Assembly: GCA_001598975.1 (NCBI GenBank)
Contig: BBXU01000656.1
Span: 1-29,634 of the forward strand
DNA from: Parachlorella kessleri
Taxonomy: Eukaryota > Chlorophyta > Trebouxiophyceae > Chlorellales > Chlorellaceae
Length of the DNA stretch: 29,634 nucleotides
Direction: 5' to 3'
Shown here: positions 10,456 to 21,800 of the stretch, in pieces
How the letters are laid out: the number at the start of each line of letters is the position of its first letter
Numbering within the stretch: the stretch's first letter is position 1
Translations under genes and position numbers: made by a program
Notes under the pieces: generated by a model
Seen by the model: only the letters and a program-made list of their open reading frames with translations
Database searches by the model: none
Told to the model about the DNA's origin: nothing

Positions 10456-11137
10456 AGAATGCGGTACTACTCCTAACCAGCACTTCAGTCTTTTGCAGTG
10501 GACAACAGTACAATGACAACACTTCCCCCCACCAGGTGCGCCAGGGACGAGAAGTTGGATTGCAACTACTATAAAATCGAGAATTTGCCTCTTCCTTGGC
10601 CCGCAGTCCCCCACTTGAAAGCCAGGATTGGGACAGAGCACGCCGTTCAGGCATCAGATTCTGGATTCACTTGTGTAGCTTGCAAGGAGCCAAAGGTACT
10701 GATCGGTGCTGAACAGTAGTGTCTAGCGAAGGGCGGAGGTAGATAATATTCGCTATGCCTCCAAGGCCTCAACACGATGGCTCGGATTGGAGCTTCAGGA
10801 TGTTGATAGAGGACAGTGAGTGAGAAACTTGAATCAAGCACAGCGCCACAGTGCACCGTCGATCATTGCGCCAGCGCTGCTGATATGTCGGCTTGCAATG
10901 ACTTGCTCGCCCGTATGCAGGGTACAAGCGGCTGGTGCTGCTTCGAAGGTATATTCGGGTCTTAGCACTGGTAGCCACGGTGTTTGTGCCGCTGCGCACC
11001 GCCTGGCACTTGCTCCCCACGGTTCTTACAGGTGCTGATGAGACAAAGCTCTGAAAGCTGTGAAAGGCAGCAGCCACTTGAGCTCCAGCCCCGTCCCTGC
11101 TGCCAGCTCTAAGGAGCCACTACTGTCCGCGGGACAC
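10456..11137. promoter_or_regulatory. Divergent intergenic region (trigger factor / small membrane protein)
   Basis: The region separates two start codons on opposite strands and so must hold both promoters and 5' UTRs. A TATAAAA at 10570-10576 (plus orientation) is the only TATA-like element noticed. A pyrimidine-ended AG at 11029-11030 could be the acceptor of a 5' UTR intron for the plus-strand gene. Open frames here show no family signature. Confidence 0.45.
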
Positions 11138-12088
11138 ATGCCTGCAGTGGGTTGCTTTCACAATCCCTACGTGTGGAAGGTTATCCTGGGTGCAGGTGCC
11201 CCTGTGGCTGGACTGACCATGGGCATAGCGGGTCTGGGCCTTGCGCTGCCGCTGCTGCAAGCCTACGCTTTCGGCTTTGGAAAGCCCCACAGAGAGAGGC
11301 AGTGGGCTGTCAAGATATACAGTTTGACCGTTTTCCTGCTGCTGTCTGAGGTGGGCGTACTGCCAAGGTGCAGCACCTGCTCATGTGTGGCTTCAGGGTA
11401 ACTCTAGCACAACGCCTGAGATGTGTGGTGCACGGGGGTGTTGAGGGATCCCGTCACTACTGGATTAGAAATTCTTATCACTGTGAAGACTTGCGCGCAT
11501 CGGCTAAGCGATGGAGCAGTGAGTGCAGGATAGTAATGGAATTGTTGCACTATGGCTCACTTGTCTTTGCCGTGCTGCTGCAGGTGGCGATCAGCTTCTA
11601 TCAGTATCATATGATGTGGCCTAAGCAAGACCTCTACCCTGCCCTTCTGGTACGGCAGTATCCCCGCGGCGTGTATGGCCTTACCCCAGCAGCGCTGAGG
11701 CTAGCAGCCCAGGTAAGCAGCAAAGGGGTCAAGCCGGCACTGACGTTGGGCAACGCCCGGCTGAACCACAACGGCACTGAAGGGCTGGTGCAAGCGTGCA
11801 TGTACTTCTGGCTCCGGCTACCGTTGCACTCTTGAATTAGCATGGGTGGCAGGTAGTGCGAACAGGGAGTAGAGCTGGGCTGGACTGGACTGACAGGGCT
11901 GGATGCTTGAATACTCTTTGCACCTGCCCAGCAGTCCAATAGCTGGTGTGTTTGGGCATGCACAGGTGTTTGAGGCGGTGTTGGATGTGGTAGGCATCGT
12001 GGCGCTGGTAGCCCTGGTGCTAACCACAAAAGAGTACATCCTGGAGAAGCGTAGTCAGAAGCGGGAAGGAGAGGCGAAGAAGGAGTAG
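11138..12088 (+). CDS. Unrecognised small membrane protein, three predicted TM helices
   Basis: Exons 11138-11350, 11584-11712 and 11966-12088 (TAG), all junctions GT-AG in phase 0, 154 aa. I do not recognise the family. Hydrophobic segments lie at about residues 14-45 (KVILGAGAPVAGLTMGIAGL, long enough for a helix plus re-entrant part), 57-78 (KIYSLTVFLLLSEVAISFY) and 117-135 (EAVLDVVGIVALVALVLTT). The loop between TM2 and TM3 is soluble with WPKQDLYPALLVRQYPRGVYG, and the C-terminus is a charged Lys/Glu tail (YILEKRSQKREGEAKKE). The ATG at 11138 sits in a good algal context (ACACATGCC). The frame is open upstream only to 11042, after a TGA at 11039, with no earlier ATG; a 5' exon cannot be excluded. 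It is divergent from trigger factor, with 682 bp between start codons. The two introns are 233 and 253 nt. It could be a small organellar membrane protein, but nothing in the sequence decides. Confidence 0.68.
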
Positions 12089-12766
12089 GCATGCTAGGCC
12101 AAGCGAGCAAGGGGCCAGCACAGGGGCACGCTTGAGAGGAGCAGGGGAGCCACCTGAGGGCCTGCTTGCCGCACTAGGAGAGCTTTTCCAGTAGCGGAGT
12201 ATGTTGTGGTGGGGGAGCGCTGCAGCCAGGGCTTGACTAAACAAGAAGCGACCAGCGGGTTTGACATGCACGTGACACCCGCTGGTACTATTCAATATGC
12301 CCCACACATATGCCTAGAGTCTCACAATACTGCCCGCTCTTGCCACTAAGTTCACAGGACGTCTCCTTGTGGTCCCTTGCCGTTTCCCCTACTGCCTTGT
12401 TTACCTCGTTGCACGCGAATGGTTTTGCTCCTGGCTGTGAACCGACCCCCAGCACTGAAAGCAGTGGTAGGAACGTCCAATGACTTTGGAAATAGTGTAA
12501 ACGTACCCCTGCCAGGCCCAGGGCTTAATGGGCATGAAGGGCCGCAATTACTACACGCGCCAGGAGAACGCTAGTTCAGATGCAACATGTAATGAGCCTT
12601 GCATCCATTCAGTGGTGCCGTGCTGGTGCCGTGGTGGGCCAGAACGCAAGAATCGATTTCTGGCGGGGTTCTCAATAATGCGGTGCGTGCTTCGCACCCT
12701 GCCGCCTCAAGGGAGTCTGTCGATCCTGCTCCGGCCTCTTCTACCTCTTCTCTGCAGGGCTTCACC
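12089..12766. other. Intergenic region: 3' UTR of membrane protein gene, promoter/5' UTR of RPL17
   Basis: The two genes are in tandem on the plus strand. TGTAA elements lie at 12496-12500 and 12588-12592. A pyrimidine-rich run from about 12735 ends in TCTGCAG at 12757, nine bases before the RPL17 ATG, and looks like the 3' end of a 5' UTR intron; a GTGCGT at 12683 is one possible donor. No other coding signal is seen. Confidence 0.5.
12496..12500 (+). terminator. Putative TGTAA polyadenylation signal of membrane protein gene
   Basis: TGTAA 408 nt after the TAG at 12086-12088. A second TGTAA at 12588-12592 could serve instead. Motif match only. Confidence 0.4.
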
Positions 12767-15213
12767 ATGGTGAAGTACGCTAAGGAGGTGGACAACGCCA
12801 CCAAGGCCGCCAAGGTGGGCGGGCTTGATGCGGGGGACATGCCGGGCTTGTGGAGTCATTATTGGCCTGCTAGCGTTACGGAGTTATTTGACAGCCAAGG
12901 AGGCAGCACGGCACACGGCTATTCCTGGGTGTGCATGACGCCCGGGCTGCAGCATTAAGCGCAGAGGAGCCCAGCGCCGGCAACTTCCTGGGGAACAGAA
13001 AGGAGCGCAGGGGAGCGATGCTGTCTAACTCACCCTGGACGGACCTGTATGACACAGCGTGCCTGGGCAGAAGCAAAGGGCAAAGGACGCGGAAGTAGTA
13101 TTTGTATGAGCTGATCGACAGGCTTGTTGAGAAGTATTTGTGACCTGCAGGCCCGGGGGTCTGACCTCCGCGTGCACTTCAAGAACACGCGCGAGTCCGC
13201 CGCAGCCATCCGCGGCAAGAGCCTGGTGAACGCCAAGGCGTACCTGGAGGCTGTCATTGATCACAAGCGCTGCATCCCCTTCCTGCGCTACAACGGTGCG
13301 TTGGTCCAGGACGTGGGAAGCAGAGTCAGGGACTGGTTTTATCTCGCAACCTTGTGGTGCGGCCGCCCCAGGGGAGTCCCTAAGCGGATAGCGTGCAGCC
13401 AGCAACTCGCAGACTCTGTGACAGTTGATTTGGGAGCTTTGAGAAAGGCACAAATTGCTTACTAAGTCGTTCTTTCCCATCAGGGATGTCGAGGCCAACA
13501 AAGCAGCAGCCCACCCGCTTAGCTACAGCAGCCCGGCCATCCAGCTGGGAGCAGAGTCGTGAAGCGCAGCCTGCTGCCTGGGCTGCGCGCGGCATTTGGA
13601 ACTCCTGCCCTGCCTAGTGTTGCAGCTTTGTGGCCCTTCATGGTCGGGTTCCTGTCCCACCGTTCTGTGCAGGTGGCGTGGGCCGCACCAGCCAGGCTAA
13701 GAATGAGGGCAACAAGATCGGCCAGGGCCGGTGGCCCAAGAAGAGCTGCGAGTTCCTGCTGGGCCTGCTCAAAAATGCCGAGAGCAATGCAGAGGTGGGG
13801 AGGTGCTTGGGTATCCTTGAGGCACTGGCTTGGCGGGGTGATCTCTGTGCGTGTATGGGGGATGGGTGGAAGGGGGGGCGCCACTGCCTGGGCTGAGCAG
13901 GCAGGCCCTGTGCGTCTTTTTACTTGCAGCGAGCTGACCTGGATGCAGCAGGGTGGCTTGGGGAGCACTGCCTGGGGTTTGGGGGAGGCCAGGTTGGTTC
14001 AGCAGGCTGGATGTGCGGCGCAGCACCCGGCGGGCTGGGACATAGCCTGGCAGCGTGAGAGTCAGCCTTTGCAGCCGGTTGGGTTCTTGCTGATCTCAAA
14101 TCAGTCATACCCGCGCTCTGTTGCGCATTGGCACCTTGACGGATTGAGAAGAGCCTGGCGGGGGGTACGCCTGCACCAGCCGCACTTGGAGGGAGCTGCC
14201 TAGTTTCTCAGCAGCGCGCAGCAGCAGCGAGGCTGTGGAGCCGGCAAACTGGCCTGGTCTGCGAAGCTCTCGGCAGCATGCATTGAGTAACAAGCTTGCG
14301 GAATGATGACGAGCGGCATTGGAGGCATTGTGATTGGGGTTGCTTGGTGCGGTGGCCAGTTTACGCAGTCCTTTATACTGGCTCACCCAAGTCCTCACTG
14401 GCTGGCTGGCTGCGCTGGGTGGCTGCAGGTGAAGGGCCTGGACACGGACGCCCTGTACGTGTCTCACATCCAGGTCAACAAGGCGCAGAAGGGGCGCCGC
14501 AGGACCTACCGCGCACACGGCCGCATCAACCGTGAGTCGTGGGTGGCTACTAGGCCCTGCCCCTCTTGTTACCTTGAGGCCGCCCTGCGTTGCCTTTGCA
14601 TTTCCCTGCCTGCTGTATACGTTGGCTGGGACACCTTGGCGATGTAGATTTAGCACTCTCGGTTGAGGCTGCATTGTGTGGCGGGCCGTCTGAGATGCTG
14701 GCATTGCGAGGGCGCCCCCCCCCCAGTGTGGCGGATGCCGGCCTCTGTAAGTGATAATGGTTGCTGGTCGCCTGCTGCAGCCTACATGTCCAGCCCCTGC
14801 CACATTGAGCTCATCCTGACCGAGAAGGACCAGGCAGTCAAGGCCGAGCTGGTGAGCGTTGGCGGAGTGTGCGTCCAGTAAAGCGGCGAAGTAGGCGCAG
14901 GAGGGGGCACAGGGTCTCTGGCATAGTGGTGCAATCGCAAGGCACCGGCCCAGAAGCAGTGCTGGGCGCGGGAGGCCGGGGCTGGTGGGCATGGGCAGCG
15001 GCGGCTCCTGGTCTGCAGTGTTTTCGGCACAGGGGCGGTTGCGTGCTTCATCCGGCTGCATAATGCCGAGCGGCTTCTGTGCGAGCCTACTAGCCTTGGT
15101 GGACCGACAGGCTGGAGCCGGGTGCTGCGCAGGAGGAGAAGAGCGAGCGCAAGCTGAGCCGGCGCGAGGCCGCCAAGAAGCTGCGCAGCGGCACCACCTC
15201 CAAGAGCGCTTAA
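12767..15213 (+). CDS. RPL17: 60S ribosomal protein L17 (uL22), cytosolic
   Basis: Exons 12767-12814, 13151-13295, 13673-13794, 14429-14531, 14781-14851 and 15133-15213 (TAA); the spliced CDS is 570 nt, 189 aa, usual for eukaryotic L17. All introns are GT-AG with matching phases. Diagnostic blocks: [19 protein letters not shown] at the N-terminus, HFKNTRESA with [60 protein letters not shown], and [19 protein letters not shown]. The tail is basic ([20 protein letters not shown]). Known role: lines the polypeptide exit tunnel of the cytosolic large subunit and binds 25S/26S rRNA. An AG at 12756-12757, preceded by a pyrimidine run and only nine bases before the ATG, suggests an intron in the 5' UTR, common in algal ribosomal protein genes. 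A TGTAA signal lies at 15518-15522. I found no clear intronic snoRNA. Confidence 0.97.
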
Positions 15214-16632
15214 GCGAGAGCCTGGATGCCTTCAAGCAGTGCTGGGCGGCTGTGTGACTCCTTAGTCAGCTTGGGTGCACTAGCCACGGCCTCTTGACAT
15301 GAGTGCAGCATGCGTGTGAGGCAGTCCCGCTTGTTTCCTCAGTGTAAGAGGAAAGGAGGGAAGCTCCTTCCTGTGAATCCGCCACCGCTGGGCCGTAGCT
15401 GGTATGGGCGGGCGGTGGAGTGTGCATTGACCGAGGGTGCAGTGGTATGCGGCCACGAGGGTGTGTGGGGCGGCGGGGCAGCAACAGCTGTTAGGAGTAG
15501 CGAGAAGCCTGACCCCTTGTAACCGCCTCAGCGGCAGCAGGTTGCAAAGCAAAAGGCAGCCATACATTGAGGTAGGGAATGCTTGTTTAAGAGCCGCACA
15601 GGGCGCCATTAAGGAGTGGCTAGCATGGCCGCAGGAGGGTAGCAGCACCTGCTGTGGATGGCCATGCTCCCTTCATATTGTCTAGCACAACACGTTGCTT
15701 GTTGTTTTGTTAGACTCAGGCTCAGCTTGGTTGCTCACTGAGTTGCTCCTCAAGCCTCGACACCCGGAGCCTAGCATTCAATCCCAAACACCCATTTATC
15801 CAGGCCACAACTGTTTCATTGCATCTTCAGCGAATCATGAGCAACTCAGCTTACCAGCACTGAATGGCTAGCGTGGGGAGGGGACAAGCTGGGACCCAGC
15901 ACACCACTGCATGCAGTTCGATCAGCTATATCTTCCTTGATGACTACTGGATCAAAACTCATGCAAGGCCAGAGCAGCACCTCACGTAGCCCTGTCAGTA
16001 CAGATCAAATCATCCCAAGCTCTCCTCAATTCTTTTGCCTGCCACAACAGAATACCACAACTTGCCTTCACCTGTCTTGGTGAATGACCTACTGCCCCAC
16101 AAACCCAGGCAAGTGTACAGAGTCTCACTTGCATCGATATATCTCCCCTCAATCCTTCCCAGCCAGCAGTACATGCCTACTCAAATACACAATATGCTAC
16201 CCAGTGCATAGTCTCCCACAGAGTTTGCGACTCTGTGTAAGGTCAGGTCAGTCAGAAGTGTTCATTCCGCCAAATGAATACCAATCACCTAGACCATGAC
16301 TCACTCTACAGCTGCAAGGCATTGGAGATTGACTGCTGTTTCGCACCCAACCCCCAAGCAGTTAGAACAAATTCGGGTTCTGAGCGTGGCCAAGCAAGCA
16401 GGTTGTCCCCATCCACCTTGCCAGCCACCCACCAGCACCGTTTCTGCTACCACAGGCTGTGCCTCCACCCAGCCACTCATCACAGCAATACAGTGTGAGC
16501 CGGCTGAGGCTGCCTGGGCCAGTCCATCACCGGCCCCAACAATCCCCCTGCCCCACATCATGCACAGCACACCTAGAGCTGTCTTAAGTCAGTGCAGCCG
16601 CTACGCTGGCCAGCCAGCACGGCCTCCAGCGC
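15214..16632. other. Convergent intergenic region between RPL17 and the DUF1348 gene
   Basis: The region holds the two 3' UTRs. The stretch from about 15700 to 16500 is visibly less GC-rich than the flanking coding DNA. Open frames of up to 131 codons show no family signature and no splice logic. No TTACA (minus-strand TGTAA) was noticed for the minus gene. I see nothing else. Confidence 0.55.
15518..15522 (+). terminator. Putative TGTAA polyadenylation signal of RPL17
   Basis: TGTAA 305 nt after the RPL17 TAA, in the chlorophyte consensus form and at a normal distance. Confidence 0.6.
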
Positions 16633-17993
16633 TTAGTAGCAGGGCTGGCTGCCATCTCCCAGCGGGAACTCCTGGCCCAGACCCTCGCTGAGGCCCTGCT
16701 CTGCCAGCCAGGCATTCCTCACCGGCTGGGCCCCGCCGTCCACAGCTATGCGGCGGTCCGCGGCCGCGATGGGCGCCTCGTTGATGGACGTCACCCGCTT
16801 GCGCATCAGGCCTTCAGTATCAAACTCCCAGTTCTCCAGGCCGTACGCGCGGTACCACTGCCCGCTGCAGCAGGGATCTCAAGGTCAAAGCTTCATTATG
16901 ACAGACCCCCGGCGTGCGCACCAGCCCTGCAGCTGGAAAGGTGCGTTGTCACGTGGCTAATACTGCCTCAGCCCGCTCCAGCACTAAGGAGTTTCCAAGT
17001 TGGCTGGCCCAGGCAAACACGAATGCGCGTCCGCCGGGGTGAATCCATCCATTGATGCTAATTTCAATCCCACAGCGAGGCTTGGGTTTGGGAGTGAAGC
17101 AAGTAGCTGCTTGGGAGGTGGAAGCTGTTCAGATAAACGCACGCACCACCCTGCTGGCTCTAGCGCAACCAGGCCTGCCGCAAGGCAGCCCAGGAGCTAC
17201 TGGACCACAGTTGCTGGCCGTGCATGCACGACTGCTGGGGTGCAGCATCCTGCCCTGGCACACCACACCACGTTGATGGCCAAGAGCCTTCAACCAGGCC
17301 CTTTCAGGCTTAGGCAACAGAGGCTGCCGTGCATCAACAGCCCGGGCCCCCACCTGGCATCGTGGTACTCATACTCGAAGCACACACTGATGCGGTTGTC
17401 GGTGAAAGCCCACAGGTACTTGCGCAGGCGGTAGTTCAGCTCTCGGTCCCACTTCCTCCTCAGAAACTGCAGGGCAAGGGGCATGACACTCGCACACTGT
17501 GATTGCATGGGGCACAGCAGCAGTCAGGGTGGGATGTGGGCTGCAGGCCTTTTGAGTAGGCCAGCAGATATGACGTAGTAACCAAGGAGTGCCTAGCATT
17601 GGACCAGGGAGGAATGGATGTCCCCTAACATTGAATTGTAGCACATGCGGGCAAGGCCACCTACGCAAACCTGCAAAGCCCGAGGGTGCAGCTGCATGCT
17701 CTGCTGGTCAGACTTTTAACCCCAGGTACCCAGCAGACACACAGACAAAGCAGGGCAGCTCCAGCCAGCCGGCCCAACCGTGTACAACAGCTGTGCCCAG
17801 CACCCCTGCCCCAACTTGCTTTTATGATGGCCTCGCGCCCCTTCACAAACTCTGCACGATTGCGCCACTCGGAGTCCACGGTGTACGCCAGCGCCACCTT
17901 GTCTGGGTCCTTGGTATTCCACCCATCCTCGGCTGCCTGGACCTTCTGCTTGGCAGTCTCTAGCGTGAAAGGTGGCAGCGGCGGCCGGGACAT
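16633..17993 (-). CDS. NTF2/SnoaL-like protein, DUF1348 family
   Basis: Exons, 5' to 3': 17820-17993, 17354-17466 and 16633-16864 (TAA), 172 aa. Intron 1 has a GC donor (AAA|GCAAGT); intron 2 is GT-AG. The N-terminal half starts [20 protein letters not shown], then [20 protein letters not shown] and [11 protein letters not shown]. The middle has [29 protein letters not shown] and [20 protein letters not shown]; the end has [20 protein letters not shown]. This is the order of blocks in the DUF1348 branch of the NTF2-like cone fold, common in bacteria, fungi and algae; family members are about 150-160 aa, so this one has a slightly longer C-terminus. No reaction is established for the family, and I see no organelle signal. 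It is convergent with RPL17, 1.4 kb between stop codons. A transfer from bacteria is possible for the family but is not shown here. Confidence 0.87.
17818..17819 (-). other. GC splice donor, DUF1348 gene intron 17467-17819
   Basis: AAA|GCAAGT joins REAIIK to FLRRKW in phase 0, exactly as in the family. The GT two codons away (CAA|GTTGGG) is out of phase, and the next in-phase GT is about 20 codons downstream, so this is the best supported GC donor here. Confidence 0.8.
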
Positions 17994-18805
17994 CTGGTTG
18001 GCTGGACGGTGAGTAGGGTGAAGAGGGTTACATAGCCATTAGCTTACGTGCACTCGCAACGCTTTATCAAATGTGACGCTTCTGCCCAGCAAGACACAGT
18101 TGCAAGTCGCAACACAACAGGCAATTGTGCGGCAGGGAGTATGTGAGTGGGGTGATAAGGTGAGCAGGGAGGGTTCACTCGGGGAGTGACAGAAAACCGT
18201 ATCAGGCCCATCAACTGACTTGATCACTGTGTAGGGGCTTGTGAAGCACCGTCACTCTGGGAGGTCGCCTCGAGTGAGGGAACACTTCTGGATGGTTTGA
18301 TTAGGGGTCTCACCGACCGACTCCGAGAGGATAGTACTCAGATAGTACTCCGTCAATTCTTCAATTAATAATAATTCCTTGATGAAGGTGGCATGCGCCC
18401 ATGCACGCGCCTGGCAAGTATGCTGGCGCCCTGCCACCCTGGCAGGTGCTGGTACTGCTAGAGTTCTCGTACAGTTCTCCTGCAGCTATGATACCCTCGG
18501 CAGGTGATTTCCCTTCATTCCCTCAATCATTAAAGCAACGAGCTCCCAGAGTCGCGTCTACAGGTTGGCACCAAGGCATGCACCAAGGTCCTTGCTCACA
18601 TAACAATCGCCAAGTGGGACTACTAGCGGGCTGGCGTTGAGTGTGGGGCCTTGCTGCAAGTGCTTGCTTGATTCGTGCGGCACCTGGGTGTAATAGCTGG
18701 GTCTGAACAACGCTCGCTGCCCAGGACGGCTAGAGGAGACGCTTCAGGTCAGTAGTGCTGAAACCAGCGACCGCGCGAACCCTTCCTGCACCAGCCAGTT
18801 GCTAC
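17994..18805. other. Intergenic region between the DUF1348 gene start and the Gln-rich gene stop
   Basis: Both flanking genes are on the minus strand, so this holds the 3' UTR of the Gln-rich gene and the promoter of the DUF1348 gene. It contains an AT-rich island (about 18353-18381, TCAATTAATAATAATTCC core) in GC-rich DNA and one TTACA (minus TGTAA) at 18028-18032. No coding exon is convincing. Confidence 0.5.
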
Positions 18806-21800
18806 TCAGCCCTGAGAGGCAGCAAGGCACAGGAGCACTGGGAGCCGGCCACCGGCAGCTGTGCACGGTATCAGCCTCAGCGCCCACTCGGGCACCACAA
18901 CACAGCTGCCAGGCACCAGGTCCACCTCCCTAGCTGTCCTTGACTGGAAGATCGCCACCACTCTGCTGTCGCTGGCCCTGGCCAGCTGATGGAGAACCGG
19001 ACCGCTGCCTTCCTGCTCTGTGCCTGCTGCGCCTGCTGCTGCCATCCTGCTAGCTTCGACCCCAACTAACTCTAGCCCGCACAAGCACTTGGTGAGGTTG
19101 GCCTCGTTTTCTCGCTCCACCACCGTGAGTCGTGCGTGCGCTGCTCGCTGCGCAGAGTGTTGGCCACGTTGCGCCTTCTCAGTGGCAACCAAGGCCTGCA
19201 TGGGGGACAGCTACTAGGGTAGGCATGAAATAAGCTGCGCAGGTGATTAGGGACCCAAAACCTTGGTCACAACGTCCCGCCGTGCAATGCACTGGAGCAA
19301 GCACAGCACCCTACCAGCAAGCACCTCACCAGGACAGCCCCAGTTGCTAAGTGAGTTTGCAACCCAGGAGGTATACTACAGGCACAAACCATGGCCCCAT
19401 ATAAGAGTCCATGCTACTTCCAGGTCTCCGCCCCCATCCCCTGCAAGTTCCTCTGCCGTGCATCCCACCTGCAGCCTGCCATAAAGCCCTCCGCCAGCAG
19501 CGCCCGCGCCTCGCTGCCGCTGCGCCTGCGCTGTGCGGCTGACAGGCGCCAGCGCCGCCACAAACGCCCGCTGCAGCGACATCCCCCCGCCGCCTGCTGC
19601 CCCCGCTGCCTTCCCAGCAGACCCTGCTTCAACAGCCCGCATAGCACTCACAGCGGCTGCATCAACTTCCCTGGTAGGCTCTGCCACTGGTGGAGCTGTG
19701 GCTGCTGGCCCTGCTGTGCCTGCTCTGCTGGCGGAGGTGGCCGGCGTGTCGCCCCCGTGGAACAGCGCCCTCAACGGGTTGCCAGGGGTCTTGTACGAGG
19801 TGGGGGGCGGCCCTGGTCCCCATCCATCATTATTCCCAGGGCCAGGCGCAGCCGAGGGCTGGTGCTGTTGGCCTTGCAGCGCCCTGCCTGGAGTATGTGC
19901 ATCACCCCAAGGCGGGTCCTTGCTGGGGACCTGTAGCTGCGGGGGCTGCTGCTGCTGCTGCGGGTGCCACTGTTGGGCGGCTGCACTAAAAGCAGGTGCA
20001 GCTTGTCTAGGCACCGCATCTTGTCCACCAGCAGCATTTGCTTGGTTGTTGGGACCCAGCCTGGCCCTTCCGGCCGGCTCTCTTCCAGTAAGCAGCTGCT
20101 GCATGGGGTGCACGCTGCTCTCATGCTGGCCCTCAACAGCAGCCGAGGGCTGCTGCTGCTGCCAGGGGCGGCTGCTCGGCTTGGGGGCAGTGGCAGGCCG
20201 CTGCTCCCTGATAGCGAAGTGAGGCTTGCTTGAGTGGAGGCGTGGGGAGGTCAGCGGTTCGCGAGGAGCGTGCACCAGGCTGCCCCCACCTGCAGGCAGC
20301 AGGTGAAAAAGCAGTTCATATTTACCCCGGCGCCAGCATTTCCTCTTGACAGGCCCGGACTTGGGTTATTTGCCAAGGGTTGGAGCAAAGGGATGCAGCG
20401 TTTGCAGCTGCAGTTCAGTCCACCCTCAGGATAAGCTCCCACCCACCCGCCTCAAGTCCAGCAGCATTTAGCCGTCAGACAAGCTCCCAACCAGTACACA
20501 CACACCTCCTCCAACTCCACCATAGATGGGGTTGGGCTTCTTCTTGGCTGTGCCGCCCTTTCCCTTGCCACCGGCAGCCCCCCCTGGGTCCAGCAGGGTA
20601 GCCAGCGGGTTCCTGTGCCCACCACCACCCCCGCCACCCTGCGGCTGGCTTGGCGACGGCTCCAGTGCTCCTCCCTGGGTAGGGCGGGAGTCCTGCCACT
20701 GCTGCTGCTGCTGCTGTTGCTGCCGCGGCTGCTTTGCGCGCCCCACTTTGCCTGCTGCCCGCCAGGTGCTAGCCCCTGCCGCGGCCGCCTCGGGGGGAGG
20801 CATGCGGAGGTGCGCTGCTAGCAGGTCATCATCTACCCTGAAGAAATCAGCAGCTGCTGTATCACCCTCCTCACAGCCTTCATTGCCAAGCGCCCCCGCC
20901 GCAAACAGCTGGCCCTGCACTGCGCCTGTAACTGCTGTCTGTGGTTGCTGCACTGCCGGCTGGCACAGCAGCGGCGCATGCAAGGGGGCACCCCATCCAA
21001 TGCCGGCGCTAGGTACAATGCCTCCAGCACCGCCTGCCGCTGGCTTCAAGCCTTGCTCCCCTGCCCGCTGCTGCTGTTGCTGCTGCGGCCGCATGGTGCT
21101 GGTTGCCCCGTCTTGCTGTGCCTGCCTGCCAGACTGCTGCGGGCGCCACCGCCGCCCGCCGCTGTTGGGCCGTGCAACCGCCCCTGCCGCTGGCTGGGCG
21201 GATGGCCCAGGGGCTGGGCCCGGCACTGCAGGGCTGGTGTGCATAGGTGGCTGCCGAGGTCGCCTTGCAATTGTTCCAGCTGCCGCAGAGGGAGACCCAC
21301 TGCCGTTCTTGTGCTGCTGGGGCTGCTGTAATCGCCCCTGAGGCTGCTGGAGCAGCTGCTGTGGCAGTACAGCTGTATTTGAAGTTGGCACAAGTGCACT
21401 GGCTACTTGGTTTGCTGCTTCTGCCCCATCAGCTCGCTCGCTGTCCAACTGGAGCGCTGGGGAGAATTGAGTCACAGCCTCCAGGGTGCGCTGCAGCAAA
21501 GCTCGCACGTCGTCGGATCCAAGCAGCTGGTTTGGCTGCACCCCTCCTTGCCTGCTGGCTGCTTGGCCAGGGCTGCCAGCCGCAGGTGGTACCCCGCCTC
21601 TCTGCAATGGAACCGGGGTAGACAGGGCTTGCCTGAGCAGTTGCTATGGCGGCCACTGCCAAGGTTGTAAGGTAAGAACACGGGCCTGCCTGCCTACCTA
21701 GGCATGATTACCTGGTCAGGGGAGCCAGGTGGGCTTGGAAGTGCAGCTGGGTGGGCCAGCCTAGGCTTGGCGGCGCTTTGGGCAAAGGTGCCTCCATCGA

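Noticed and set aside
14296..14428. Possible C/D box snoRNA in RPL17 intron 3
   Set aside because: A C-box-like ATGATGA occurs at 14303-14309, but no CTGA D box or terminal stem follows before the acceptor.
14105..15235. 376-codon open frame on the minus strand over RPL17
   Set aside because: It crosses several RPL17 exons and introns whose identity is certain; its protein is compositionally odd and matches nothing.
20526..21341. 271-codon open frame on the plus strand, Cys/Ala/Pro-rich
   Set aside because: It is the antisense shadow of the Gln-rich gene: CAG repeats read backwards give Cys, Ala or Leu runs. The minus frame has consistent exons and splice phases.
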